Source of the DNA: Herbidospora solisilvae
GTDB taxonomy: Bacteria; Actinomycetota; Actinomycetes; Streptosporangiales; Streptosporangiaceae
Direction of reading: 5' to 3'
DNA length: 64,000 bases
Assembly (NCBI RefSeq): GCF_009901565.1
Contig: NZ_WXEW01000008.1
Coordinates: 248,001 to 312,000 of the forward strand
Positions 1-8,872 of the stretch are shown here, one piece after another; position 1 is the first letter of the stretch, and every line of letters begins with the position of its first letter. Both the position numbers and the translations under genes were made by a program. The notes beneath the pieces are model-generated. The model was not told the origin of the DNA. It saw only the letters and a list, made by a program, of their open reading frames with translations, and did no database searches.

Positions 1-468
1 CACTGCGACCTCAAATGGGACAAGCGCTGGACGTCCAGCTACTGCGGGGACTACCGGACGATCACCGTCGTCCTCGACCGGCGGCTCCTCCGCGACCCCG
101 ACGACCTGTCCCTCTTCACTCTCACCGCCGCCCTCTACGGCCAGCACGTGCAGCGGCTCGCCGGGATCGAGAAGGCGTGGGTGCGGGCTCTCCCCGAGCC
201 GGCCGACCTCGGTTACGAGGAGGACGTGGACGACATCATCCGCCGTGTGCTGCTGCAGGCGGAGTGTCTCGGCGCCGCCTTCACCAGCAGCGTCTACGGG
301 TCGATGCCGCGTGACCGGGCCGACTGGGCCGCCGTCGTGCGCAAGAGGGCCAAGGAGCGCCACATGGGGGGAGCGGAGAACATCACGTACTGGCTGAACC
401 AGGGTTTCGCCTCCCGGGACCTGCAGGACTGCAACACGTGGCGGGCGGAGAACTGGCGGGTCGCGTAG
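1..468 (+). CDS. Secreted-type zinc-peptidase-like protein, C-terminal part (5' end outside window)
   Basis: Open from base 1 in frame 1, so the N-terminus lies outside the window. It is a clear paralogue of the next gene: both contain a VVLDR stretch, a YG(Q/E)HVQ.LAGIE block, a C(L)...AFT.SVY.SMPR block and a terminal CNTW motif. The YGxHVQ block looks like the HEFGHHVQ motif of the YpfJ/Zn_peptidase_2 neutral metallopeptidases, but the HExxH positions here read A-L-Y-G-Q. No metal site is therefore visible. Inference: an exported protein with a zincin fold but no peptidase activity, part of a tandem duplication. Family assignment is by eye only. Confidence 0.7.
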   Translation, partial: HCDLKWDKRWTSSYCGDYRTITVVLDRRLLRDPDDLSLFTLTAALYGQHVQRLAGIEKAWVRALPEPADLGYEEDVDDIIRRVLLQAECLGAAFTSSVYGSMPRDRADWAAVVRKRAKERHMGGAENITYWLNQGFASRDLQDCNTWRAENWRVA

Positions 469-513
469 CTCCGCCTTGCATGATCGTGCGGCGACCGCCA
501 CGATCGTGGGCCT

Positions 514-1266
514 ATGCGACGAATCCTGCTCTCCGCCTTGCTCTTATCCCTGGTGACGGCGACCCCGGCCCACGCCGATCCGTCCAGGGACCACAGGCTC
601 ATCGACAACGCCCTCTACGACGCGGGACCGATTCCCCGCTCCTCCTGCGCCGAGAAGCCGATCGACCGGCGCAACCACGTGCCGACCGCGCGGAAGTACG
701 TGACCTTCGTGATGGGCTGCCTCGACCGGGTCTGGTCCAAGTACCTCGCCGAGGCCGGCATCCCGTACAAGAAGCCCAAGCTCAAGCTGCTCACCAAGGA
801 CCCGAAGAAGTACTGCGGCCTGGACTGGGCGGACTACGAGTACGCCTGGTACTGCTATGCCAACAGAGAGATCATGGTCGTCCTCGACCGGACCCTGCTC
901 AACATCGACCCAGACGACCTGTACATCTTCACCATGCTCGCCGGGTTCTACGGCGAGCACGTGCAATATCTGGCGGGCATCGAGGAGGCCAGGCTTGAGG
1001 AGGAATCGGACGAGCCCTACACGGACTTCCGGCGTTCTCTCCTACAGAGTCTCTGCCTTTCCGGCGCCTTCACCGGTAGCGTCTACAAGTCCATGCCGCG
1101 GAATGTGGGCGACTGGAAGTTCATCGTGAAGCAGCGGGGCAAGGTGGTGCAAGACCGCTTCTACGGGAAGCCGGCGAGCATCGCGTACTGGATGAACCGC
1201 GGCTTCAAGTCGCGTGACCCCAAGTACTGCAACACCTGGACGGCCCCCAAGGCCAAGGTCGCCTGA
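514..1266 (+). CDS. Secreted zinc-peptidase-like protein with degenerate HExxH
   Basis: 250 aa. Residues 1-22 form a Sec signal peptide (charged MRR, hydrophobic core, cleavage near AHA-D), so the product is exported. The mature part shares blocks and cysteines with the preceding partial gene. Around residues 145-158 the sequence AGFYGEHVQYLAGI occupies the place of the metal-binding HEFGHHVQ helix of YpfJ-like neutral zinc metallopeptidases. The first His and the Glu are replaced by Gly and Phe, and the second His by Glu. I infer a non-catalytic homologue. It lies 45 bp after its paralogue. An unrelated exported-protein family remains possible. Confidence 0.7.
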   Translation: MRRILLSALLLSLVTATPAHADPSRDHRLIDNALYDAGPIPRSSCAEKPIDRRNHVPTARKYVTFVMGCLDRVWSKYLAEAGIPYKKPKLKLLTKDPKKYCGLDWADYEYAWYCYANREIMVVLDRTLLNIDPDDLYIFTMLAGFYGEHVQYLAGIEEARLEEESDEPYTDFRRSLLQSLCLSGAFTGSVYKSMPRNVGDWKFIVKQRGKVVQDRFYGKPASIAYWMNRGFKSRDPKYCNTWTAPKAKVA

Positions 1267-1342
1267 AATCTCAGGTTCTTGCCAAGAAGGGTCCCTATCG
1301 TCCCGAGCGCCACAACCGCTCACACGAAAGGGAATCCCTCCC

Positions 1343-1873
1343 ATGCGGCGTAGTACCTTCGTCCCCGCTCTGCTCGGCGCGGCTCTGGCCGGCGCCACCC
1401 TGGTCGGCGTGGCCCCCGCCTCGGCGACCACCGGCACCCCGTGCGAGAAGGCGCCGTGGATCGGCCAGGTGCAGGGCAAGCCCAAGGGTCTCACCCCGGG
1501 GGCCCGGGCCGGTGACTACTTCTGGCACGACAGGGCCGGCTTCCACCTGCGCATCACCCAGAAGAAGCCGCGCAAGGCCACGGTCTACACCGGCACGATC
1601 ACCTCGAACACCCCGATCCGCGACTTCAAGTGGGTCAAGCTCGAGGAGAAGCAGGACTCGGTCGTGCTGTCCGAGGACAAGCTGACCATCACCTTCAAGG
1701 TCGTCAACCACGGCTGGGTCGACGGCTTCTCGTTCCGCACCTCGTGCGCCGACAGCCTCACCGTCTCGGCGCTGACCATCAACTCGAAGCCGCTGCCGGC
1801 CGGCAAGGTCTACCTGGGCAAGACCAAGGCCCACCCGGCCTCCATTCCCTTCACCGTGCACCGTAAGGCCTAA
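1343..1873 (+). CDS. Secreted hypothetical protein
   Basis: 176 aa. The start is set at the ATG at 1343 because a signal peptide follows directly (MRRSTFVPALL..., Ala-rich core, cleavage near ASA-T at about residue 30) and a GAAAGGGA ribosome-binding site lies just upstream. The frame is open further upstream, but that part would precede the signal peptide. The mature domain is about 145 aa, beta-rich by eye, with two cysteines (early CEK and late TSCA) that could form a disulphide. I do not recognise a family. It lies directly upstream of a two-component system and could be an associated extracytoplasmic protein, but nothing shows this. Confidence 0.7.
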   Translation: MRRSTFVPALLGAALAGATLVGVAPASATTGTPCEKAPWIGQVQGKPKGLTPGARAGDYFWHDRAGFHLRITQKKPRKATVYTGTITSNTPIRDFKWVKLEEKQDSVVLSEDKLTITFKVVNHGWVDGFSFRTSCADSLTVSALTINSKPLPAGKVYLGKTKAHPASIPFTVHRKA

Positions 1874-1915
1874 ACTGCCAGGTCCGGCCGCATATGGCCG
1901 GAGGAGGTAAAGCAG

Positions 1916-2599
1916 ATGGGCGCACACCGGATTCTCGCCGTGGACGACGACCCGGCGATCCTGCGGGTGCTGCGGCGAGGGCTCACCCTGGAAGGCTTCA
2001 CCGTGGAGGCGGCCGGCGGCGGCCAGGCCGCGCTGGAGATAGCCGACCAGGTCGATGCGATCGTCCTGGACGTCTCGATGCCCGGCGTGACCGGCATCGA
2101 GGTGTGCGCCGAACTGCGCCACCGGGGCTCGGAGGTGCCGATCCTCATGTTGTCGGCCCTCGACGAGGTCGCCGACCGCGTCGCCGGTCTCACCGCCGGG
2201 GCCGACGACTACATGGTCAAACCGTTCGACCTCACCGAGCTGGCGCTGCGGCTGCGGGCGCTGCTGCGCCGTGCTGGCGCTGCGGCGCCGGTCGGGTCGG
2301 GTGTGCGGGCCGGCGGCCTGGTGCTGGACACCGACGGCCGCGACGCCGTGTTCAACGGCCGGCCGCTGGCGCTCACCCGGCGGGAGTTCGACCTGCTGGA
2401 GGTGCTGGCCAGGAACCACGGCATCGTGTTGTCGCGGGAGGTCCTGCTCGAACGCGTCTGGGGGTACGACTTCGCGGTCACCGCCAACGCGGTCGAGACG
2501 TTCATCGGCTACCTGCGCAGGAAACTCGAGGCCGAGGGCGAGCCGAGGATCCTGGAGACGGTCCGCGGCGTCGGCTACGTGCTGCGGGTCCGGTCGTGA
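1916..2599 (+). CDS. OmpR/PhoB-family response regulator
   Basis: 227 aa. Receiver domain at residues 5-118 with the acidic pocket (DDD at 10-12), phospho-acceptor Asp52 in IVLDVSMPG, Ser80 and Lys102 in YMVKPF. A C-terminal winged-helix domain (about 130-225) has the usual LTRREFDLLEVL and VETFIGYLRRKL segments. A strong GGAGGAGG Shine-Dalgarno at 1900-1907 fixes the start. The stop overlaps the GTG start of the sensor kinase by 4 bp (GTGA), so the two are one operon and probably translationally coupled. It controls transcription in response to the kinase; the target genes are unknown. Confidence 0.93.
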   Translation: MGAHRILAVDDDPAILRVLRRGLTLEGFTVEAAGGGQAALEIADQVDAIVLDVSMPGVTGIEVCAELRHRGSEVPILMLSALDEVADRVAGLTAGADDYMVKPFDLTELALRLRALLRRAGAAAPVGSGVRAGGLVLDTDGRDAVFNGRPLALTRREFDLLEVLARNHGIVLSREVLLERVWGYDFAVTANAVETFIGYLRRKLEAEGEPRILETVRGVGYVLRVRS

Positions 2600-3951
2600 G
2601 GTTGTCGACCCGGTTCGCGCTGGGCGTGGCCGTGCTGGTGCCGCTGCTGGTCGGGCTGTCCGGGCTGCTCTTCGTCCGGTTGTCGGCCGACGACCTGCAC
2701 ACCGCCCGCGACGAACGGCTGATGCAGCGCCTCCAGGCGTTCACCCCCGTGGCCCTCAACCACACCCAGCGCCCGGTCCGCGTCCGCCCGGCGGAGGGCG
2801 ACCCGGCCGAGGGTGTGTACGTCGATCCGGTCCGCGGCCAGCCCCTGGTCATCGGCGCGGTCCCGCCGGAGTTGCCGGCCCCGGCGACCGCCCCCGCGAC
2901 CGCCGGGACCTGGCGTTACGTCAGCACCGACCTGGGCCGCCGGGGCCGCCTGTGGATCTTCGAGAAGCAGGGCCCGCTCGACTCCCGGATCTCCGCTCTG
3001 TACGACCGGCTCCTGATCACCACCCTGATCGCACTGGTCGCCGGGGCCGCCGCCGGCCTCACCCTCGGCCGGTTCACGCTCCGCCCGCTGACCCGCCTGA
3101 CCAAGGACGTGAAAGCGGGCAACGGCCGGCTGACCCGCAAGACCCGGGCCCGGGAGATCGACGAGCTCGCCGGCCTGGTCAACGGCCTGCTCGACCGCCG
3201 CGACGAGGCCGTCCACCGCACCGCCGAGGCCCTGGAGACCGCCCGCGCCTTCGCCGCCACCGCGGCCCACGAACTGCGCACTCCGCTGACGAGCATGGGC
3301 GGCAACATCGCCCTGCTCGGCTACCCGACCCTGCCGCCGGAGGACCGCGTCGAGGTCATCCGCGACCTGGCCATGGAACAGGCCCGCCTCGAACGCCTCA
3401 TCACGATGCTCCGCCAGCTGGCCAGGGGTGAGCTGATGGAACCCGACTCGCTGAAGGACGTCGACCTGGCGGGGGTGTGCGAGGTGGCCGTACAGGAGGC
3501 GACCCGCAGGCACCGCCACGCCCGCTTCGTCGCCCACCTCCCCGACGCGGCCATGGTCAGAGGCTGGCCCGAGGGCCTGCGCATGATCGTCGACAACCTC
3601 CTGGAGAACGCGGCCGTGCACGGCGTCGGCCCGCACGGGACGGTCCGGGTCGAGCTGTCCGTGCGGGTCGAGGGCACGGTGGCGCTGCTGCGCGTCGCCG
3701 ACGACGGCCCCGGCATGCCGCGTGAACTGCACCAGGAGGCCTTCAACCGGTTCAGCCGCCGCGCGGGCAGCCCGGGCACGGGCCTCGGGTTGACGTTGAT
3801 CCACCAGCAGGTGGTGCTGCACGGCGGCACGGTCGAGATCGAGCCGTCCCAGGGACGGGGGTTGTCGGTGCTGGTGCAGATGCCGATCGCGTGGCGTCCC
3901 GACGGGCCGAGCGACGGGTTGTCGTGGTTGTCGCTGCACCAGAAGGCCTGA
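2596..3951 (+). CDS. Membrane sensor histidine kinase
   Basis: 451 aa from the GTG at 2596, which overlaps the regulator stop. TM1 is near residues 8-28, followed by an extracytoplasmic sensor of about 110 aa and TM2 (LLITTLIALVAGAAAGLTL). A HAMP segment follows. The H box AHELRTPLTSM carries phospho-acceptor His at about residue 225. N box DNLLENAAVHG, G1 box DDGPGMP and G2 box GTGLGLTLI complete the ATPase domain. It autophosphorylates and passes phosphate to the upstream response regulator. The sensor region shows no domain I can name, so the signal is unknown. Confidence 0.93.
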   Translation: MRLSTRFALGVAVLVPLLVGLSGLLFVRLSADDLHTARDERLMQRLQAFTPVALNHTQRPVRVRPAEGDPAEGVYVDPVRGQPLVIGAVPPELPAPATAPATAGTWRYVSTDLGRRGRLWIFEKQGPLDSRISALYDRLLITTLIALVAGAAAGLTLGRFTLRPLTRLTKDVKAGNGRLTRKTRAREIDELAGLVNGLLDRRDEAVHRTAEALETARAFAATAAHELRTPLTSMGGNIALLGYPTLPPEDRVEVIRDLAMEQARLERLITMLRQLARGELMEPDSLKDVDLAGVCEVAVQEATRRHRHARFVAHLPDAAMVRGWPEGLRMIVDNLLENAAVHGVGPHGTVRVELSVRVEGTVALLRVADDGPGMPRELHQEAFNRFSRRAGSPGTGLGLTLIHQQVVLHGGTVEIEPSQGRGLSVLVQMPIAWRPDGPSDGLSWLSLHQKA

Positions 3952-5334
3952 TCAGGTGTTCCTGATGCGGCAGACGGGAAGGCCGTCCCAGTCTGCTCGA
4001 CCGTAGTCCGACCAGTCGGCCTGTCCCGTGAAGCGGATCCAGTCGGCCCTGCTGATCTCCGCGCCGAGTCTGCCGTCGCAGGCCACCGCTTCGGGGTCGG
4101 CGACGATCTCAGCCAGGCTGCGGAGATCCCACATCGTGCTTCCGCCCGCACCGGCGGTCAGCGCGACGCCGCCGTCGGCACTGAGGGCGGATGAGTCGAT
4201 GTCGTGGTCGTCTCCCTTCAATCTGGCCAGCAGGACCGGGGCGGAGGGGTTCGACAGATTCCAGAGAAGGCCGGAACTGCTTTCGCCGGTCACCAGGGCC
4301 GTCCCGCCGTCCGAGCTCAGGGACACGCTGCTGATTCCGGCCAACGGCCCTTCGAACCGGGTGACGCGCCTCGGCGGCGACGAGCCCTCCAATCGCCACA
4401 CCTCGAGCTGGGCGGCCGCCCCCACCAGAACCGTCCGTCCGTCAGCACTCACCGCCACGGCGGTCGGCGTATTCGTGGGGTCGGAGAGATCGGCTGTCTT
4501 GACCGGATTCGCCGGGTCGGTGAGGTACCAGCTCCGCACCGTGCCGTCGTCGGCCGAGGTGACGGCCACCCGGCCGTCCGAGCTGAGGTCCAGGTCGACG
4601 GCGTAGGAGTTGTGTGCCCTCGTCGTCGACCTCCGCTTCGGACGAGCGCCGTCGGACAGGTCCCACACAGCCAGCTCGCCGTGGAAGTCGGCGATCACCG
4701 CCCGCCGCCCGTCGGCCGACAACGCCACCGCTTCGACGGAAGCACCGTCCTGGCTCGGCAAGGTCGCACTCCCGATGGGCTTGGCCGGATCGCCGAGGTC
4801 CCATATGGTCGCGCCCTCGTCGCCGCCGCTGATCGCGGCCCGCCCATCAGGCGTCAGTTCCACCGCTGTCTGACCGTTCCGGCCACCCTTCAACGTGGCG
4901 AACGCTTCGGTCACCTCTCCGGTCTTCGGATCAAGCCGGCTGGTGAGGTCCCAGACTCCCGCTGCTGCACCGTCACCGATCAGGGCGGCCCGGCCGTCGG
5001 CGCTCAGGGCCGTCTGCCAGGCAGAAGCCGTGCGCAGACGCACGTTCTCCCCCCACACCAACGTGTCGATCAGCTGCGCCCGGATCTCCTCTGCGGGGTG
5101 GATCTCGAAGGCCGCGATGGCCAGCATCCTGGCGGCGGCACGGTCGGTGTCGACCAACTCCGCCGCGTGGAACGCGAGCCGATAGGCCAGTGCCTCATGC
5201 CGCTGGGACGCGGCGTCGGCGTGCTCGCGCATCCAGCCGACTCCCAGGGCCAGCGTGACGGCCAGCAGCGCCGCGACCGTGACGGGCGAGGTCACCCGGA
5301 TTCTCCGCCGCGCTGCTCCGAACAGGTCCTTCAT
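3952..5334 (-). CDS. Membrane-anchored WD40-like repeat protein
   Basis: 460 aa. One N-terminal membrane segment (about residues 17-35, VTVAALLAVTLALGVGW) precedes a short helical region rich in alanine and a set of degenerate WD40-type repeats (LSADGRAALIGD, LTPDGRAAISGG, LSSDGRVAVTSADDG and similar). The layout resembles the C-terminal half of actinobacterial NACHT/STAND-type WD40 proteins, where a TM helix and an AIAAFEIHPAEE-like segment lead into the propeller. Here it stands alone without an NTPase. The product is probably a membrane-tethered beta-propeller scaffold. The stop abuts that of the histidine kinase, so the two genes converge. Confidence 0.75.
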   Translation of the reverse strand: MKDLFGAARRRIRVTSPVTVAALLAVTLALGVGWMREHADAASQRHEALAYRLAFHAAELVDTDRAAARMLAIAAFEIHPAEEIRAQLIDTLVWGENVRLRTASAWQTALSADGRAALIGDGAAAGVWDLTSRLDPKTGEVTEAFATLKGGRNGQTAVELTPDGRAAISGGDEGATIWDLGDPAKPIGSATLPSQDGASVEAVALSADGRRAVIADFHGELAVWDLSDGARPKRRSTTRAHNSYAVDLDLSSDGRVAVTSADDGTVRSWYLTDPANPVKTADLSDPTNTPTAVAVSADGRTVLVGAAAQLEVWRLEGSSPPRRVTRFEGPLAGISSVSLSSDGGTALVTGESSSGLLWNLSNPSAPVLLARLKGDDHDIDSSALSADGGVALTAGAGGSTMWDLRSLAEIVADPEAVACDGRLGAEISRADWIRFTGQADWSDYGRADWDGLPVCRIRNT

Positions 5335-5390
5335 TCCAACCTCCAGGAGGCAGCGGGGTTTGTCGGTGGCGGCTTCTAGGCTGCGCGACC

Positions 5391-5897
5391 ATGATCGAAG
5401 AAGGAATCCGGACCGTCCAGCTGGAGCTCTACGTCGAAGACTGCAGCATGGTCCACCTGCTCGAACAGGACGGCGGACAGAGCCCCAACCCGGCCCGCCG
5501 GTTCGGCGACATCGAGATCCGGGAAGGCGTCGTCGACCTGGTGATCAACACCCAGTGGGGAGACGACATCCCGTTCACCGTGACCGTCGCCGACCGCGAC
5601 CCCGGCGCCGGCCTCGACGACTACGAGGACATCACCGAGATCGACTACTACTCCCCGTCGGGGAAGCTGGTGATGGCGGGGTTCTCCTTCGACTGGGACG
5701 AGGAGAAGGCGCCCGCCCTCCCGCCGTTGCCGGCCGGTCCCGGCAACTACCGGTTGCGCTACCACGTCCGCGGCGCCGACTGGGAGAGCTGCCTGGAAGG
5801 CGACCACTACCTGCAGATCTGGCCCTCGGAACCGGCCGAGCCGAAGGTGGTCAAGGCCACCAGCCACTACTACAAGCACCTGGTCAGCAAGGTCTAG
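5391..5897 (+). CDS. Hypothetical protein (168 aa, acidic)
   Basis: 168 aa, no signal peptide or membrane segment. The sequence is acidic with alternating hydrophobic strands and looks like a compact beta-sandwich. I do not recognise the family. It is divergent from the WD40-like gene, with 56 bp between starts, and its stop overlaps the end of the ROK remnant on the other strand. A small cytosolic protein of unknown role; it reads as intact and has typical high-GC third positions. Confidence 0.6.
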   Translation: MIEEGIRTVQLELYVEDCSMVHLLEQDGGQSPNPARRFGDIEIREGVVDLVINTQWGDDIPFTVTVADRDPGAGLDDYEDITEIDYYSPSGKLVMAGFSFDWDEEKAPALPPLPAGPGNYRLRYHVRGADWESCLEGDHYLQIWPSEPAEPKVVKATSHYYKHLVSKV

Positions 5898-6300
5898 CTC
5901 CGGTGCGCCGCCACCTGCGGTCCGTGCCCGGGGGCGACGGAGCCCTGTAGCACCAGCGCCGCGCCGCCGATGGCCGCCGCGTCGCGGGGGTTGCTCGACA
6001 GGTCGACCTGCACGGGATGGACCTGCCGGGAGAACGCGCTCTCGCCGAGCCGGCGGCGGATCTCGCTCACGTACAACGAACCGGCGACGGCGAAGCCCGG
6101 CCCGGCCAGCACCAGCGTGTCGAGGTCCCACAGGTTGGCCAGGGTCAGCGCGCCGTCGGCGAGCAGGGACGCCGACTCGGCGATGAGGGCGCGGGCCTGG
6201 TCGTCGCCGTAGACGGCGGCGCGGGCGAGCACGTCGAAGGCGCGCGGGTAGGGGTCGTCGGGGCGGATGCCCAGGCGGTCGGCCAGGCCAGGAGGAACGC
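5894..6300 (-). pseudogene. C-terminal fragment of a ROK-family regulator/kinase
   Basis: The minus-strand frame from about 6297 down to 5894 reads like the C-terminal third of a ROK-family protein (ADRLGIRPDDPYPRAF..., ANLWDLDTLVLAGPG..., DAAAIGGAALVLQG). The N-terminal HTH and the sugar-kinase ATP and zinc motifs are missing. Upstream in the same frame the homology stops and the sequence merges into the 3' end of the phosphotransferase gene. I read this as a truncated relic: the deletion or insertion that brought the phosphotransferase here probably removed the 5' part. No start codon is convincing. Confidence 0.6.
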
Positions 6301-6336
6301 AGCTGGCTCGGAGTGACGGTCGGCCGCCGGCAGCGA

Positions 6337-7266
6337 TCACCAGCGGCTTCGGAGCCAGCTGATTGTCGCGCGACGTCCGTGTTCGCGCCGCTCCCGCAGA
6401 TGCGGGGCATGCGCCAGGCCGGGGAGCGCGGCGGTGTGGGTCCAATAACTGGCGAGCGCGACGAGGAAGGCGTCAACGTGGTCATGTTCCGCGACGGAAC
6501 CGAACAGCGACTCCGGGTCCTGGCCGCCGAGGTCTGATTGCAGCAGCAGGAGAACCAGGTCGGTCCAGGCGGGCCCGACGCAGGAGCGCCCCCAGTCGAC
6601 GATCCGCGCCGTGCCGGTCGCCGGATCTATGACGATGTTGTCGAAACGCGGGTCGAAGTGCACCAGCGAGTCACCGACGACGATGTCGCTCCAGACCGCC
6701 TCGACGAAGGCCAGCCGCGCCAGGTGCCGCCGCTCCCATTCCCCGACGTCCTCGACGGCGACCGGCCCCCACCGGCCGTCGCGTTCGAGCCCCCGCCAGG
6801 TCTCACACCGTCCGGTCATCCGCTCGCCCAGCGTCGGCAGACCGCCGACGGGTGAAGGCGTGAGCTCCCGCGCGCAGACCGCGAGCATGTCGAGCGCGGC
6901 GGCCAGTTCGTCCGCCCGCCACGGCTCGTGCGGCAGCGCTCCCGGCGCGACGTCGAAACAGAGCAGGAACCACCCGGCCACCTCGAACGCGAAGCGCAAC
7001 CGCGGCGTCGGAACGGCCCGGGGGAGCGCGGCGGCCACCACGGCCTCGGTCCGATAGTCCTGGACGTTCCCGGCGTCGTCCCGAACCGCCTTCACGAAGA
7101 CCTGGTCACCATCGGCCAGGAAGGCGACCCCGAGAACACCGAACGAGAAACCACCCTGCCGCTCCTCGAACCCGACGACGGCTGCCCCCAGCCGGGTCTC
7201 GACTTCGTCGATGACGGCGGCGGGAAGCTCGGTCCAGGCGACGCGCCGCGTTCTCATGGACGTCAT
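6337..7266 (-). CDS. Aminoglycoside phosphotransferase (APH)-fold kinase
   Basis: 309 aa from the ATG at 7266, chosen because it overlaps the TGA of the upstream small gene (ATGA coupling). The frame is open further upstream but without support. The protein has the APH/choline-kinase fold: VFVKAVRD supplies the ATP Lys, LVHFDPRFDN is a variant catalytic loop (usually HGDLxxxN) with Asp and Asn in place, and ARIVDWGRSC is the metal-binding Asp motif. Substrate unknown; many such genes do not confer antibiotic resistance. Its 3' end abuts a ROK gene fragment. Confidence 0.75.
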   Translation of the reverse strand: MTSMRTRRVAWTELPAAVIDEVETRLGAAVVGFEERQGGFSFGVLGVAFLADGDQVFVKAVRDDAGNVQDYRTEAVVAAALPRAVPTPRLRFAFEVAGWFLLCFDVAPGALPHEPWRADELAAALDMLAVCARELTPSPVGGLPTLGERMTGRCETWRGLERDGRWGPVAVEDVGEWERRHLARLAFVEAVWSDIVVGDSLVHFDPRFDNIVIDPATGTARIVDWGRSCVGPAWTDLVLLLLQSDLGGQDPESLFGSVAEHDHVDAFLVALASYWTHTAALPGLAHAPHLRERREHGRRATISWLRSRW

Positions 7267-7490
7267 TCGGGTGGGACCAGGCCGTGGTCCGCAAGAGCCT
7301 TGAGGGCCTTCTCCATGCATTCGTCGGCCGAGAAAGCGTCCACGCGCACTGACCACTCGCCATTGGTCGCGTGAAAGGTCCACGGCCGGACGCCGCCCCG
7401 GCCGGCGTCCACTCGGAGGAGTGCGTCGACGTCACACTCCAATAGCCAGTCGAGCAAGGCGATGGCGTCCATCACGGCACGGTACAGCAC
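7263..7490 (-). CDS. Small hypothetical protein coupled to the APH gene
   Basis: 75 aa. The stop overlaps the APH start by 4 bp, so it is co-transcribed and translationally coupled. The sequence (LLDWLLECDVDALLRVD..., ADECMEKALKALADHGL) looks like a small alpha/beta protein. An internal Met at position 7 is an alternative start. I do not recognise it. The tight coupling suggests it acts with, or was mobilised with, the kinase gene. Confidence 0.5.
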   Translation of the reverse strand: MLYRAVMDAIALLDWLLECDVDALLRVDAGRGGVRPWTFHATNGEWSVRVDAFSADECMEKALKALADHGLVPPE

Positions 7491-7618
7491 CCCTTGACGA
7501 TCGGGCCGGAACGCGGTCTTGTGGGTGAAGCGGTCTTCACAAGATCTTGACGCGGTGAGTGAGTCGTGTTGTCATCGGAATACCCTCCATTACCTGCCAG
7601 TTTGATAGGAAATTCCGC

Positions 7619-8872
7619 ATGCGCACACTCCGTCGGGCAGCGATCACGACCGCACTCCTCTTAGCGGCGGCAGGACTCCACGTCATCCAGAGCGGCGCGG
7701 CACAGGCCGCGCTTCCGACCGCGGCCGTCGCGCTCGGCGACAGCTTCGTCAGCGGCGAAGGCGCCGGCGACTACCAGCCCGTCGTCGACGCCAACGGCAC
7801 CGCGCAGGGCTTCCCCGGCTGGTCGGCGCCCAACAACAACGCCTACTTCTGCCACCGCTCCGCCAACGCCTCGCTGTTCAAGGCCGATCTCCCCGGCATC
7901 CAGGACCGGTTCAACCTGGCCTGCTCCGGCGGCCAGCCGCACGACGTCGCCAACGCCTCCAGCGCCCGCGCCAACGGCCGCACCGTCAAGTCGCAGCTCG
8001 ACCAGCTTCGCGCCGTCGCGCAGACGCACGACATCGACGTCGTCCTCATCGGCCTCGGCTCCAACAACACCCAGTTCACCTTCGGCGACGTGGCCACCCT
8101 GTGCGCCAACCGCTTCATCGCCGACGCCTGGACCGGCTGGTGGGAGTTCTGGGCCTACCTCGGGGGAGACGTGCCGCAGGAGCCGTGCACGGTGTCCGAC
8201 CTCGCCAGCCCGGCGGAGGTCAGCACGGCCACCGACGAGACCACCGCCGCCCTGCGCCGGATCCTCGACACCCTCGCCCAGGTCGACGCCGACGGCGTGC
8301 ACCAGGTGGTGCTCCAGACGTACACGAACCCCCTGCCTCTGGACGTCGCCCCGGAGTACCGCGACGAGGACGGCCGCACCGACACCCGCGACAAGTTCCG
8401 CGACCTCGGCGCGGAACGGTATGCGGCCGGATGCCCCATCCACCGCGCCAGCCTCGCCCCCGGGCACGTCTTCTCGTCCAACCTCGGCGACCTGGTCAAG
8501 AACGCGTACACGACCCTGGCCGCCGAACGCCCGGCCGCGAACCTGCGCGTGCTCGACGTGCAGCGCGCCTTCGACGGCGCCCGCCTGTGCGAGAACCCCG
8601 GCAGCCCGTCGGGCACCCTCGCCACGCCGGTCAGGGTGATGGAGGGCCCGACCGGCAACCACGTCACGAGCCTGTCCGGCTGGGACAAGATCCGCATCCA
8701 GCGTGCGGCCAACGCCTGCGTGACCTACTTCCAGACCTGCCAGGAGTCGTGGCACCCCAACGCCGCCGGGCACAACGTCCTCGGCCAGTGCCTCTCGGGC
8801 GCGCTGACCGCCGCTACCCGGACGGTCGTGACGTGCGCACGGAACGCCAACGGGACTCTGACCATCTCCTGA
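7619..8872 (+). CDS. Secreted SGNH/GDSL lipase-esterase
   Basis: 417 aa from the ATG at 7619. This start places a signal peptide at the N-terminus (MRTLRRAAITTALLLAAAG, cleavage near AQA-A), with GATAGGA upstream. Block I is ALGDSFVSGEGAG with nucleophile Ser42. The block V Ser-His partner is SWHPNAAGH with His at about residue 379. A GLGSNN block supplies the oxyanion Asn. Several cysteines suggest disulphides. It is an exported hydrolase of the Streptomyces-type GDSL lipase group. The last 59 bp overlap the convergent PAP2 gene. Confidence 0.85.
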   Translation: MRTLRRAAITTALLLAAAGLHVIQSGAAQAALPTAAVALGDSFVSGEGAGDYQPVVDANGTAQGFPGWSAPNNNAYFCHRSANASLFKADLPGIQDRFNLACSGGQPHDVANASSARANGRTVKSQLDQLRAVAQTHDIDVVLIGLGSNNTQFTFGDVATLCANRFIADAWTGWWEFWAYLGGDVPQEPCTVSDLASPAEVSTATDETTAALRRILDTLAQVDADGVHQVVLQTYTNPLPLDVAPEYRDEDGRTDTRDKFRDLGAERYAAGCPIHRASLAPGHVFSSNLGDLVKNAYTTLAAERPAANLRVLDVQRAFDGARLCENPGSPSGTLATPVRVMEGPTGNHVTSLSGWDKIRIQRAANACVTYFQTCQESWHPNAAGHNVLGQCLSGALTAATRTVVTCARNANGTLTIS

